This document shows, piece after piece, positions 10,385-22,558 of a stretch of DNA of 64,000 bases. The translations under genes were made by a program, and so were the position numbers. This DNA is from Paraspadella gotoi (Eukaryota; Chaetognatha): NCBI GenBank assembly GCA_051294375.1, contig CM119268.1:1695486-1759485 (forward strand), given 5' to 3'. Each line of letters opens with the position of its first letter. The first letter of the stretch is position 1. Under the pieces are notes generated by a model, which was not told where the DNA came from, did not search any database, and saw nothing but the letters and a program-made list of their open reading frames with translations.

Positions 10385-10900
10385 CCGCAAAATTACCTCT
10401 CCCTATAAACTGACAAATCCTTCCCCATTGACCCGCAATCCTTCTCCTCTTAACTGACAATCCTTCCCATTGACCCGGCAAATCCTTCTCCTCTTAAACT
10501 GAAAAATCCTTCCCCATTGACCCGCAAATTCCTTCTCCTCATTAAAACNNNNNNNNNNNNNNNNNNNNNNNNNCCTTCTCCTCTTAAAACTGACAAATCC
10601 TTTCACCAAGACCCGGCAAATCCTGTCTCTCTCTTAAACCTGACACCAATCCTTCACCAATGACCGGCAAAATCCTTCTCCTCCTAAACTGACAAATCCT
10701 TCCCCATTGACCCGCAATCCTTCTCCTCTTAACTGAACAATCCTTCCCATTGACCCGGCAAATCCTTCTCCTCTTAAACTGACAAATCCTTCCCCATTGA
10801 CCGCAAATCCTTCTCCTCTTAACTGAAAATCCTTCCCACTTGAAAATCCTTCCAGACAATCCTTCCCCATTGACCGGCAAATCCTCCTCGGGTCGAAAAA
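10385..10900. repeat. ~55-65-bp tandem array AAACTGACAAATCCTTCCCC
   Basis: Repeating blocks AAACTGACAAATCCTTCCCC, ATTGACCCGGCAAATCC and TTCTCCTCTT occur with many single-base gains and losses. A 25-base N run interrupts it at 10549-10573. A fragment also begins at 17284. Frames across it are repeat artefacts. Confidence 0.85.
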
Positions 10901-10929
10901 ACTCGAGGGGAAAATGAATCGAATCGAAT

Positions 10930-11245
10930 TCGAGCGACGAAGGTCGGAGTCACACCGCCCTCGGTGCCAGCGTTACGCCCGCAGTGCCAGCACCGGCCCC
11001 TCGTGCCAGCGTTACGTCCTGCAGTGCCAGCACCGCGCCTCGGTGCCAGCGTTTCACCCGCAGTGCCAGCACTGTCCACTGTGCCAGCCTTACGCCCCAC
11101 AGTGCAAACCTACTCGCCTCGGTGCCAGCCTTACGCGCCCGCAGTGCCAGCACCGCCTTAGGTGCCAGCGTTACGCCTCGCTGTGCAGCACGCCCCTTGG
11201 ATGCCAGCAGCGTGCCTCGCAGTGCCAGCAGGCCCATCAACCCTT
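10930..11245. repeat. 40-bp GC-rich minisatellite (GTGCCAGC every ~20 bp), copy in block 1
   Basis: Same array as 17394-17680, with extra indels. The core GTGCCAGCGTTACGCC alternates with GTGCCAGCACCGCC. It is open in several frames on both strands because stops are absent from the unit, so it is not evidence of coding. Confidence 0.85.
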
Positions 11246-11831
11246 CGCGCCGAGAAATCATTTAAAAAAAGCGATGAGAAATTCCAATGCGGCATAATAC
11301 GTTGACATACTGAGTCAATTTTAGATACCTAATACCATGTAAAAATGTAACAATGTAATAGGCAGACTGGTAAGGTAGTATAGTAAATGCTTCTAATGCA
11401 AAACGTTTCAATACTTTACCACGCAGAACATACGGCCACGTGATCAGAAAGTGAATGCGCCCATGTTTCGTGTGATATTTAGTTGTTTTACTAAATATCA
11501 GAGAAATAATTAACCATAAGACGCTTCATCTCGAAAGTCATTGATGGCTCAACACTCACAGCTTGTACTTGGCCGTTCTTCATTCCATCTCTACATCTTT
11601 CCCTCCCCCCCCGAAGCCCCCCCCCTCCCTCTTTCACCCAAATTCTTCCAGCCCGGGCGCTAATCTCGGGCGACCGGAAACCATTTGACGTCGGCCTCGA
11701 TAGATGGCGCCCTTTTTAATTTTTTTTTTCGGGGGGCAGGCGGTGAGGGAGGGGGGGTTTAGACCCCGGTCCTTCGTTCCCCTCCCCCAATCGAAATACT
11801 TTTTTTTTTTGAAACCCCAACGTCGAAATGA

Positions 11832-12091
11832 AATTGGTAAAACCAATATAAAATTATCCATTCATTTAATAAATAAGCTATCTTGCCCCTGACTTTAGGA
11901 CAAGGCTTTGGAACAGTTTTAAGGCCTCCATCACTCTTACAAGATAATGACATAGCAGGTCCCTGCAATCTTTCAATCAAGACTCTCTCACAGTCTTGTT
12001 TATTCACTCCCAGAGTACCTGGCTTCCCTCTCATGAAGTGGCATAATTTTTCAAAGATTATTTCAAATTGTATGAAAAGAACCACTCCCTT
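11832..12091 (-). repeat. Dispersed repeat family B, copy in block 1
   Basis: On minus it runs from the Pol-like TCATACAATT segment to the ATTGGTTGTACCAAT-type end (here with an indel). Matches 36819-37124. Confidence 0.8.
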
Positions 12092-13159
12092 TGAAACTGT
12101 ACCTTGTTTATATTTTCTCTTGACAAAAACTCAAAAAATCTTACTCAATCTTTTTTGCCTCGCAATTCTAACGACGGGGATTTCCAAAAACTTTGGACCA
12201 AAATTAACTCTTCATTTCCCCTCGACGTCATCCCTATTTAAACCCGTTCCGGGTAAGAGTAGCATCACCAATTCTCACTTCTCCCGCTAAAAACCCAGGG
12301 ACGATTTCCGCGGCCGTTTCCGGTCAATCGAGCGACGCCGGGATTGGCCGGGATTGACCGGAGAGAGCGTGACTGACTGTGATCCGATCTCGAACGATAA
12401 ATGAATGAATATCGTGATTGACATATTGTGTCCATTTTGGCGAGTTATCAGGTCAAAGGATTCGCTACTTAACTACGTGATTACTTGTAGAAAATGTTTA
12501 TTATTTTCTATGCCTCGAGGATCGCGCGTTCGTATTCGTCGGCCCTCGGTTGGAACTGGCTTTAACATGGAGCAAGGTTTTTCTAAATCTCGAATGACGT
12601 AAATGACGAATAAATGACGAATAAATCGTGAATAAATCGTGCATATGTTTTATTACTGAACGGAATAAATAAATAGCGAAATAAAATGTAATATATTATG
12701 AATAAATTTGGGTAGAAAATCCGATCTTTTTTTTTTAACGATTATGATCGAGTGACGAGGTTTTTCAAGCCGAGGAAAGTCACGAGAAAGCGACGAGAAT
12801 GGTGAAAAGACTCGTCTCTAAGGTCAATTAAATGACCAAGTAAAAATGAACCGGACGCGAAGTCATAAAATCTTTCATACTTACTGTGCTAAAATTTTAC
12901 TGCATTGTTAATATTAATATTCGATATCCAGCCTAATTCACCCTCTCTTTCCAAGCCCAAAGGACTAGAGTTCGCGCCCTCTTGATCCACACAAGAACGG
13001 GACGTCTAACCCAGCTTAGGCTTTATATCCACAGGCCTCCCCGTTATTTGTTACTTGCTTTTGATTCTTCTCGACAAGTGGACACAAGTTTATGATACCA
13101 TTTCGTCGATGGGTTCAGGGAATTGGATAAGATCGCAGACTCGTTGCCACTACGGCGTC

Positions 13160-13215
13160 GCTACTCTCTCTCTCTCTCTCGTCTCTCTCTCTCTCTCTCT
13201 CACTCTCTCTCTCCG
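13160..13215. repeat. (CT)n microsatellite in block 1
   Basis: CT dinucleotide run, with the equivalent tract in block 2 at 19583-19634. Confidence 0.9.
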
Positions 13216-14644
13216 TCTTCCACTGCCCCCCCCCCGGCGGCGTCGACGTCCTCGCTCGGTTGTCATGGAAACGCCGGGTGAGGTCGTTCAACTCCCGGAT
13301 TCAGGCATTCCGGCCGCCGGCTGAGGCGAAGGCCGTCGCCTTCCTCGTTCCTGGATATATAAGTTCCGCGTCGACGGTAAATCCTTTTTTTTTTACCACC
13401 AGAGGGGTCGTTCCTCGTTCCTGCCGTTGTTGTTTTGTTTTTGTCGTCGTTGTTAATTAAAGACGGAAAAAAAGAAAAAAGAAATTACAGAGCGGATTGG
13501 TTTTAACTGCTAACGAACTATCCTTTTTTTTTAAAGCGAATGAGGTGTTTTAGGCGGTTGAGAGTTTAAAAGAAGCACCAGTTCAAGTTGTTGCGCCCCA
13601 ATGACTTTCTTATGCGCATTCATTTCCAAATTATCACGTGACTGCACAATTATGAACATATACACATTATCGCAATACGCATATCATGGTACTTAACTTC
13701 GCTTTTAAGTATTAATCAAAATGATGGAGTATTACCTGAGCGTCAGCGGACAGAGCGACGGAAAAATAAACAAGCCGACTGACCGAAAAGTAAAAAGAGT
13801 TGCTTCAAGAATTAGTTTAAGTTGATAGATTTTTTAAACTTGGGATCAATAGAACCTAAAACTGAAAAAGAAAAAAAAATAATTAATTCAGATTTAAATT
13901 TGGCGGGAAAAAAAAAATCACTTTTCTTTACATTCGAGTTAACGGTTGGAACGAAATGAGATTTTGACTTTTTAAACAAGATCGAGGGAGAAAAAGCGCT
14001 GTGATTCTTGTAGTCACGGCTGTGAAGGATTGTCTTGATGAATGGTATATAATAGTACTTTAATACATCCTATTTTTACTTAAAGAATTCAAAATTCTTG
14101 TTACTTAAAAATGAAACTAAAATAAAGGGAAAACACTCATTGTAAGAACTATTAGAGGAAATAAAAAAAAACAGAGACTGATACCATAAATATATAAACT
14201 AAACTGTCGGCCGTGACTAATATATGATATATAATATAATATATATAATATATAATATATAAATATATATAATATATAAACTAAACTAACTGTCGACGCG
14301 TGACCAAAAGAATTAGGCCCACTATTTTGGCAAGAGAACTTTTAAGCTTTTTAAGCAGCGGAGGCCTTTTACTATTTAACTTTTTAAGTATTCATAACTT
14401 CGGAAAAACGTTTTTCGTCGTCGAGGAAAAAGAAAAAATCCACGGTGCTTTGAGTATTTAATGAGAAGGAACAAAATGATGGAATTATTTCCAACTCTTT
14501 TCCTTTAATATAATCAGATTTTCGAGGAAGGATTCCACACCCGAGGCACCCGATCCTCTCTCGCGCTTTCTCTGACTCCCCAATCGGCACAACCGTCTTT
14601 GGCTCCCCCTATCGTCGATTTAAAGTTTCAATACAATCTTTTTT

Positions 14645-14950
14645 TTTTCTTTTAGTTGCGGCCGCGAGTACATCGCGGAGCAACTCTATAAGTCACTTTT
14701 CGGTCAGTCGGTCGGGTCTGTCGTATGTCTGTCCGTCGGTTTGTTCCAATTACGTTAAAAATGCTCATAACTTGCTCTATAGTTAAATTGCTCAATTTGT
14801 TAAAAATTTAAAATTCTCAAATCCTCTAGCGCCGCCTTTAGGAATCCTGCGTGTCATAAATACACGGGCTAAGACAGTTATTGTAGTCATGTCATGTCAA
14901 TGTCATGTGATCACCAAGGAAATACCACATGAAAATAAAGTTACTTTCGT
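14645..14950 (+). repeat. Dispersed repeat family C, copy in block 1
   Basis: Contains CGCGAGTACATCGCG, the family's palindromic core with one extra base, then GGAGCAACTCTATAAGTC, a GTCGGT/CTGTC-rich stretch and a GTCATGTCATG tail. Confidence 0.75.
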
Positions 14951-15015
14951 GATTAGGATTGTGCGGGTCATATTTTCGGGAATCAAAGGTGAGGCGTTGC
15001 GAAAAGAAAGAAAGC

Positions 15016-15016
15016 A

Positions 15017-15055
<39 letters not shown>

Positions 15056-15070
15056 TCATCATCATCATCT
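15016..15070. repeat. (GTC)n/(ATC)n trinucleotide repeat
   Basis: About 12 GTC units then ATC units. The counterpart in block 2 is at 21421-21475. The poly-Val, poly-Arg and poly-Thr frames are artefacts. Confidence 0.9.
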
Positions 15071-15139
15071 GTTTGGAGATGGAATCACGACAAGCGATGA
15101 AGTCAACAACATCCAGAAACATTTCTCATTCTTCCTCCA

Positions 15140-15510
15140 ACGATGTTTGCCACCCTTTTGAAATCGCGGAATCGTCCGACATTTTCTCTTTGCCACTCTT
15201 TGCCTTTTTTTTTTTTGCCATTCTTCGCCATTTCGTCACGAATTCGCGATAGTAACGATTCTCTGCCAATCTTTTTCAATTTTGTTTTTCCACTCTTTTC
15301 TATTATTCGCTATTCTTTTCCATTCTACGCATTCTTTGCTATTCTTTTCCACTATTTGCCATTCTACGGTCCATTCTTTGTGCCATTCTCGCCACTCCTT
15401 TGCCATTCTATGATGATTCTTTGCAATTCTTTATCCAACTCTTTGTCATTCTACGCCAATTCTTTGGCATTTTTTCGCATACTTTTTCGCCGTTCTTCGC
15501 CCTCACCCTC
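15140..15510. repeat. Degenerate ~12-bp array CCATTCTTTGCC
   Basis: Tandem CCATTCTTTG, CCATTCTACG and CCACTCTTTG units. The cleaner counterpart is at 21580-21905. Confidence 0.8.
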
Positions 15511-15580
15511 AAGTGGGAACTCCGGATTTTACGACTCGCATTCTGAGATTACGACTTTTGTTCGGGAGAGAGAGAGAGAA

Positions 15581-15617
<37 letters not shown>

Positions 15618-16025
15618 CACCCCATCTCTCTAACCTGCCTCCCTTCTCCCCCCCACCCACATGGCCACGCCCCCTTTTTTAGGATTGACTCAAATCTCTT
15701 TTCCCATTTTTTACTTTTTTTTAAGAAGTTTTTTACGGCGTCCCGAGCGACGACGTAAAATTTCTTGCCCCAAAAATCGTTTCTCTTTTTTTTTTCCCCC
15801 AAAAATGGAAATCGTTGTAACGGTGAAAACGGTCAACGCTGGCGGAAAAAAAAGCGTAAAAAATGGGCGGAAGTAAGAAAAAAATGGGCGGAAAAGTTTG
15901 GAAAGGAAAAAAAATGTGGCAACGATGATGAAAAACCTCTTCCGAACTCGGGAGTAATTGAAAAGGAAAGTTGAAATAAAGAATAAAACGTAACAGTTTT
16001 TCATTCACCTGGTAACTCTGAAGTT

Positions 16026-17276
16026 ACATCTGAAAATAAGATCTCAAACACAGTCTTACGCAGCGATAACAAAAGAAAAGGAAAATGAGAGATTTATGTT
16101 AACAAAGCAAGATTTAATGAATTTATTGTTTGGGGTTGGCCACATGTTTCGCGAAATGAAAGAACTTACAACTGATTCAATCACGGATACCAAATATGGG
16201 ATCTTGCGTGACAATCTGGTCACGAACTTTATAACTCAGAAGGGTGCCATGAGAAAAAACTTTAAATGCCACCAAGACAGGCGAGAACAGAAACTGCAAA
16301 AACAGTTCAGTTCCACAGAAAAGTTGACTACTGAATGTGTCAGTAAAGATCTGAACTGAAAACACTTGTCAAACAAATGAATCAAACTACGAGTGGGGGA
16401 CACCATCTGCCCGGCCATAGAAAGTTATGAAACTTTGGAATTTAACACAAAGTACAATGTTCAACCATACCAAATAAAAGAACGTCGGAAAAAGTATAGG
16501 TAGAGTTTCTTCCCAAAAGCCCATTATCCAAGTATAATCCCAGAAACAAAAACAAAAGGCAAGCAGACAAAGAAAGAACATAAATCTGATGACAAAGCAC
16601 GAATTCCCAGTAATGGATTATGGAAAGTGAAATTAATTATCTTTACTGTCTTAGCCTAAACACGAATGGTAAACCAACAAGATTACATGGTTAAAAAATT
16701 AATTGATGACATATCAGAAAAAAACAAAACATAATTTTAAATCTTTAACGATATAACGAGTCACCAAAGAAGAATGTCTCCAATTTTAAAACTTTAAATT
16801 TATTGTCCAAAAAACAATGCTTCTAATCCAACAGTAGCAAGTGGAGTCGGAATAGGTGTTCCCAAAAACTATCTTATGAGAGAAACTTCGCAAGTGAAAA
16901 ATACAATGAAGTTTAATTGTAGAAATTGTGAATGATAAAAGGATTGAATTTAGAGATTGCAACAATCTATAATCATCCAAGGAAAAGATTTTCCCGATTC
17001 CTTTGTAAAAGACTTTTTAATCACAAACCAGATAAAAGATTAATTCGACTTCTAATGGGAGATTTCAACTCGCCAAACAAATATTTTGGAAGTCGGACGA
17101 CAAGTAGATCTGGTGAAGAATTACTGAACTATTTAGTAAAATACGGCCAGTTTTCGTGTGCATGATGACAATATGACTTACATAAGTAAAAATTACAAGG
17201 GGAAAGCAAATATCCTTGATTTTGTTTTCTGTGACGATAAAAGCATAGATCATGTTAAAGACTACAAAGTGTTGGA
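16026..17276 (+). mobile_element. Truncated copy of the non-LTR retrotransposon
   Basis: Homologous to 27849-29065 of the longer element. It starts at ACATCTGAAAATA, within ORF1 just after the zinc knuckles, and stops in ORF2 after the endonuclease segment at CAAAGTGTTGG. Compared with the long copy it shows many one-base insertions or losses and hardly any substitution, so frames are broken throughout. It supplies sequence (ATTATCCAAGTATAATCCC) for the 18-N run at 28331-28348. Confidence 0.85.
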
Positions 17277-17393
17277 ATACGTTTTAAACTGACAAATCCT
17301 TCCCCATTGACCCGGCAAATCCTCCTCGGGTCGAAAAACTCGAGGGGAAAATGAATCGAATCGAATTCGAGCGACGAAGGTCGGAGTCACACC

Positions 17394-17680
17394 GCCCCTC
17401 GGTGCCAGCGTTACGCCCCGCAGTGCCAGCACCGCCCCTCGGTGCCAGCGTTACGTCCTGCAGTGCCAGCACCGCGCCTCGGTGCCAGCGTTTCACCCCG
17501 CAGTGCCAGCACTGTCCCACTGTGCCAGCCTTACGCCCCACAGTGCCAACACCTCGCCTCGGTGCCAGCCTTACGCCCCGCAGTGCCAGCACCGCCCTTA
17601 GGTGCCAGCGTTACGCCTCGCTGTGCCAGCACCGCCCTTGGATGCCAGCAGCGTGCCTCGCAGTGCCAGCAGGCCCATCA
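17394..17680. repeat. 40-bp GC-rich minisatellite, seven units, copy in block 2
   Basis: GTGCCAGC starts at 17402, 17442, 17482, 17522, 17562 and 17602 (exactly 40 bp), with a diverged seventh at 17642. Each unit is two ~20-bp half units, GTGCCAGCGTTACGCCCCGC and GTGCCAGCACCGCCCCTC. Confidence 0.9.
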
Positions 17681-18268
17681 CCCTTCGCGCCGAGAAATCA
17701 GTTAAAAAAGCGATGAGAAATTCCATGCGGCATAATACGTGACATACTGAGTCAATTTAGATACCTAATACCATGTAAAAATGTAACAATGTAATAGGCA
17801 GACTGGTAAGGTAGTATCAGTAAATGCTTCTAATGCAAACGTTTCATACTTTACCACGCAGAACTACGGCCACGTGATCAGAAAGTGAATGCGCCATGTT
17901 TCGTGTGATATTTAGTTGTTTTACTAAATATCAGAGAAATAATTAACCATAAGACGCTTCATCTCGAAAGTCATTGATGGCTCAACACTCAACAGCTTGC
18001 TACTTGGCCGGTTCTTCATTCCATCTCTACATCTTTCCCTCCCCCCCCGAAGCCCCCCCTCCCCCCTCCTCTTCACCCAAATTCTTCCAGCCCGGCGCTA
18101 ATCTCGGGCGACCGGAAACCATTTGACGTCGGCCTCGATAGATGGCGCCTTTTTAATTTTTTTTTTCGGGGGGGGCAGGCGGGTGAGGGAGGGGGGGGGT
18201 TTAGACCCGGTCTTCGTTTCCCCTCCCCCAATCGAAATACTTTTTTTTTTGAAACCCAACGTCGAATG

Positions 18269-18524
18269 AAATTGGTAAAACCAATATAAAAATTATCCAT
18301 TCATTTAATAAATAAGCTATCTTGCCCCTGACTTTAGACAGGCTTTGGACAGTTTTAAGGCCTCCATCACTCTTACAAGATAATGACATAGCAGGTCCTG
18401 CAATCTTTCAATCAAGACTCTCTCACAGTCTTGTTTATTCACTCCCAGAGTACCTGGCTTCCCTCTCAATGAAGTGGCATAATTTTTCAAAGATTATTTC
18501 AATTGTATGAAAAGACCACTCCCT
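18269..18524 (-). repeat. Dispersed repeat family B, copy in block 2
   Basis: Same arrangement as 11832-12091. Contains AATAAGCTATCTTGCCCC and the CTCTTACAAGATAATGACAT core. Confidence 0.8.
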
Positions 18525-19580
18525 TTGAAACTGTACCTTGTTTATATTTTCTCTTGACAAAAACTCAAAAATCTTACTCAATCTTTTTTGCCTCGCAATT
18601 CTAACGACGGGGATTTCCAAAAACTTTGGACCAAAATTAACTCTTCATTTCCCCTCGACGTCATCCCTATTTAAACCCGTTCCGGGTAAGTAGCATCACC
18701 AATCTCACTTCTCCCGCTAAAAACCCCAGGGACGATTTCCCGGCCGTTTCCGGTCAATCGAGCGACGCCGGGATTGGCCGGGATTGACCGGAGAGAGCGT
18801 GACTGACTGTGATCCGATCTCGAACGATAAATGAATGAATATCGTGATTGACATATTGTGTCCATTTTGCGAGTTATCAGTCAAAGGATTCGCTACTTAA
18901 CTACGTGATTACTTGTAGAAAATGTTTATTATTTTCTATGCCTCGAGGATCGCGCGTTCGATTCGTCGGCCCTCGGTTGAACTGGCTTTAACATGGAGCA
19001 AGGTTTTCTAAATCTCGAATGACGTAAATGACGAATAAATGACGAATAAATCGTGAATAAATCGTGCATATGTTTATTACTGAACGGAATAAATAAATAG
19101 CGAAATAAATGTAATATATTATAATAAATTTGGGTAGAAAATCCGATCTTTTTTTTTTTAACGATTATGATCGAGTGACGAGGTTTTTCAGCCGAAGGAA
19201 AGTCACGAGAAAGCGACGAGAATGGTGAAAAGACTCGTCTCTAAAGGTCAATTAAATGACCAAGTAAAAATGACCGGACGCGAAGTCATAAAATCTTTCA
19301 ATACTTACTGTGCTAAAATTTTACTGCATTGTTAATATTTAATATTCGATATCCAGCCTAATTCACCCTCTCTTTCCAAGCCCAAAGGACTAGAGTTCGC
19401 GCCCTCTTGATCCACACAAGAACGGGACGTCTAACCCAGCTTAGCTTTATATCCACAGGCCTCCCGTTATTTGTTACTTGCTTTTGATTCTTCTCGACAA
19501 GTGGACACAAGTTTATGAATACCATTTCGTCGATGGGTTCAGGGAATTGGATAAGATCGCAGACTCGTTGCCCTACGGCG

Positions 19581-19582
<2 letters not shown>

Positions 19583-19634
<52 letters not shown>
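19583..19634. repeat. (CT)n microsatellite in block 2
   Basis: Uninterrupted CT run of about 25 units. Confidence 0.9.
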
Positions 19635-19638
<4 letters not shown>

Positions 19639-21054
19639 TCACTGCCCCCCCCCGGGCGTCGACGTCGTTGTCATGGAAACGCCGGTGAGTCGTTCAACTC
19701 CCGGATTCAGGCCATTCCGGCCGCCGCTGAGGCGAAGGCCGTCGCCTTCCTCGTTCTGGATATATAAGTTCCGCGTCGACGGTAAATCCCTTTTTTTTTT
19801 AACCACAGAGGGCGTCGTCCTCGTTCCTCCGTTGTTGTTTTGTTTTTGTCGTCGTTGTAATTAAAGACGGAAAAAAAGAAAAAAAGAAATTACAGAGCGG
19901 ATTGGTTTTAACTGCTAACGAACTTCCTTTTTTTTTAAAGCGAAATGAGGTTTTAGCGGTGAGAGTTTAAAAGAAGCACCAGTTCAAGTTGTTGCGCCCC
20001 AATGACTTTCTTATGCGCACTCATTTCCAAATTATCACGTGACTGCACAATTATGAAACATATACACATTACGCAATACGCATATCATGGTACTTAACTT
20101 CGCTTTTAAGTATTAATCAAAATGATGGAGTATTACCTGAGCGTCAGCGGGACAGAGCGACGGAAAAATAAACAAGCCGACTGACCGAAAAGTAAAAAGA
20201 GTTGCTTCAAGAATTAGTTTAAGTTGATAGATCTTTTTAACTTGGGATCATAGAACCTAAAAACTGAAAAGAAAAAAAAATAATTAATTCAGATTTAAAT
20301 TTGGCGGGAAAAAAAATCACTTTTCTTTACATTCGAGTTAAACGGTTTGGAACGAAATGAGATTTTGACTTTTTAAACAAGATCGAGGGAGAAAAAGCGC
20401 TGTGATTCTTGTAGTCACGGCTGTGAAGGATTGTCTTGATGAATGGTATATAATAGTACTTTAATACATCCTATTTTTTTACTTAAAAGAATTCAAAATT
20501 CTTGTTACTTAAAAATGAAACTAAAATAAAAGGGAAAACACTCATTGTAAGACTATTAGAGGAAATAAAAAAAAACAGAGACTGATACATAAATATATAA
20601 AACTAAACTGTCGGCCGTGACTAATATATGATATATAAAATATAATATATATAATATATAATATATAAATATATATAATATATAAAACTAAACTAACTGT
20701 CGACCGTGACCAAAAGAAATTAGGCCCACTATTTTGGCAAGAGAACTTTTAAGCTTTTTAAGCAGCGGAGCCTTTTAACTATTTAACTTTTTTAAGTATT
20801 CATAACTCGGAAAAACGTTTTTCGTCGGTCGAGGAAAAAGAAAAATCCACGGTGCTTTGAGTATTTAATGAGAAGGAAACAAAAATGATGGAATTATTCC
20901 AAACTCTTTTCCTTAATATGAATCAGATTTTCGAGGAAGGATTCCACCCCGAGGCACCCGATCCTCTCTCGCGCTTTCTCTGACTCCCCAATCGGCCACA
21001 ACCGTCTTTGGCCTCCCCCTATCGTCGATTTAAAGTTTCAATACAATCTTTTTT

Positions 21055-21350
21055 TTTTCTTTTTAGTTGCGCCGCGAGTACTCGCGGAGCAACTCTATAA
21101 GTCACTTTTCGGTCAGTCGGTCGGTCTGTCGGTATGTCTGTCCGTCGGTTTGTTCCAATTACGTTAAAAATGCTCATAACTTGCCTATAGTTAATTGCTC
21201 ATTTGTTAAAAATTTAAAAATTCTCAAATCCTCTAGCGCCGCCTTTAGGAAATCCTGCGTGTCATAAATACACGGGCTAAGACAGTTATTGTAGTCATGT
21301 CATGTCATGTCATGTGATCACAAGGAAATACACATGAAAATAAAGTTACT
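21055..21350 (+). repeat. Dispersed repeat family C, copy in block 2
   Basis: The perfect palindrome CGCGAGTACTCGCG is at 21073-21086, followed by GAGCAACTCTATAAGTCAC and, ~210 bp later, GTCATGTCATGTCATGTGA. Confidence 0.8.
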
Positions 21351-21420
21351 TTCGTGATTAGGATTGTGCGGGTCATATTTTCGGGAATCAAAGGTGAGGC
21401 GTTGCGAAAGAAAGAAAGCA

Positions 21421-21462
<42 letters not shown>

Positions 21463-21579
21463 TCATCATCATCATCTGTTTGGAGATGGAATCACGACAA
21501 GCGATGAAGTCAACAACATCCAGAAACATTTCTCATTCTTCCTCCAACGATGTTTGCCACCCTTTTGAAATCGCGGAAT

Positions 21580-21905
21580 CGTCCGACATTTTCTCTTTGC
21601 CACTCTTTGCCTTTTTTTTTTTTTGCCATTCTTCGCCATTTCGTCACGAATTCGCGATAGTAAACGATTCTCTGCCAATCTTTTCAATTTTGTTTTTCCA
21701 CTCTTTTCTATTATTCGCTATTCTTTTCCATTCTACGCCATTCTTTGCTATTCTTTTCCACTATTTGCCATTCTACGCCATTCTTTGCCATTCTTCGCCA
21801 CTCTTTGCCATTCTATGTGATTCTTTGCAATTCTTTACCACTCTTTGTCATTCTACGCCATTCTTTGGCATTTTTCGCTACTCTTCGCCGTTCTTCGCCC
21901 TTCAC
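21580..21905. repeat. ~12-bp array CCATTCTTTGCC in block 2
   Basis: Cleaner version of the 15140-15510 array. Units alternate CCATTCTACG and CCATTCTTTG. Confidence 0.85.
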
Positions 21906-21964
21906 CCTCAAGTGGGAACTCCGGATTTTACGACTCGCATTCTGAGATTACGACTTTTGTTCGG

Positions 21965-22021
<57 letters not shown>

Positions 22022-22458
22022 CCCCCATCTCTCTACCTGCCTCCCTTCTCCCCCTCCCACATGGCCACGCCCCCTTTTTTAGGATTGACTCAAATCTCTT
22101 TTCCATTTTTTACTTTTTTTTAAAGAAGTTTTTTACGGCGTCCCGAGCGACGACGTAAATTTCTTGCCCCAAAAATCGTTTCTCTTTTTTTTCCCCCAAA
22201 AATGGAAATCGTTGTAACGGTGAAAACGGTCAACCTGGCGGAAAAAAAAGGCGTAAAAAATGGGCGGAAGGAAGAAAAAAATGGGCGGAAAAGTTTGGAA
22301 AGGAAAAAAAATGTGGCAACGATGATGAAAAACCTCTTCCGAACTCGGGAGTAATTGAAAGGAAAGTTGAAATAAAGAATAAAACGTAACAGTTTTTCAT
22401 TTTCACCTGGTAACTCTGAAGTTACATCTGAAAATAGATCTCAAACACAGTCTTACGC

Positions 22459-22558
22459 NNNNNNNNNNNNNNNNNNNNNNNNNNNNNNNNNNNNNNNNNN
22501 NNNNNNNNNNNNNNNNNNNNNNNNNNNNNNNNNNNNNNNNNNNNNNNNNNNNNNNNNN
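22459..22558. other. Assembly gap, 100 N
   Basis: Exactly 100 N, the usual placeholder for a gap of unknown size. It truncates copy 2 of the 5.2-kb block. Confidence 1.

Larger units (their letters stand above)
10868..16061. repeat. ~5.2-kb block, copy 1 of 2 (direct orientation)
   Basis: Collinear with 17307-22458. It runs from CGGCAAATCCTCCTCGGG through a 40-bp minisatellite, a family B copy, (CT)n, AT palindromes, a family C copy, (GTC)n, a CCATTCTTTG array and (GA)n, to the sequence just before the retrotransposon fragment. Where I compared the two copies base by base, nearly all differences were single-base insertions or deletions, which points to sequencing error and not biological divergence. 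No gene was recognised. Confidence 0.85.
17307..22458. repeat. ~5.2-kb block, copy 2 of 2 (direct orientation)
   Basis: Second representation of the block at 10868-16061. It ends abruptly at a 100-N gap at TCTTACGC, the same internal point at which copy 1 has just passed into the retrotransposon fragment. Its repeats are cleaner than in copy 1. It may be one locus assembled twice, or a true tandem duplication. Confidence 0.85.

Noticed and set aside
10914-11297. Cys/Gln/Pro-rich and Ala/Pro-rich ORFs on both strands
   Set aside because: The 40-bp unit lacks stops in all frames; the same array recurs in the duplicated block with frames shifted by indels.
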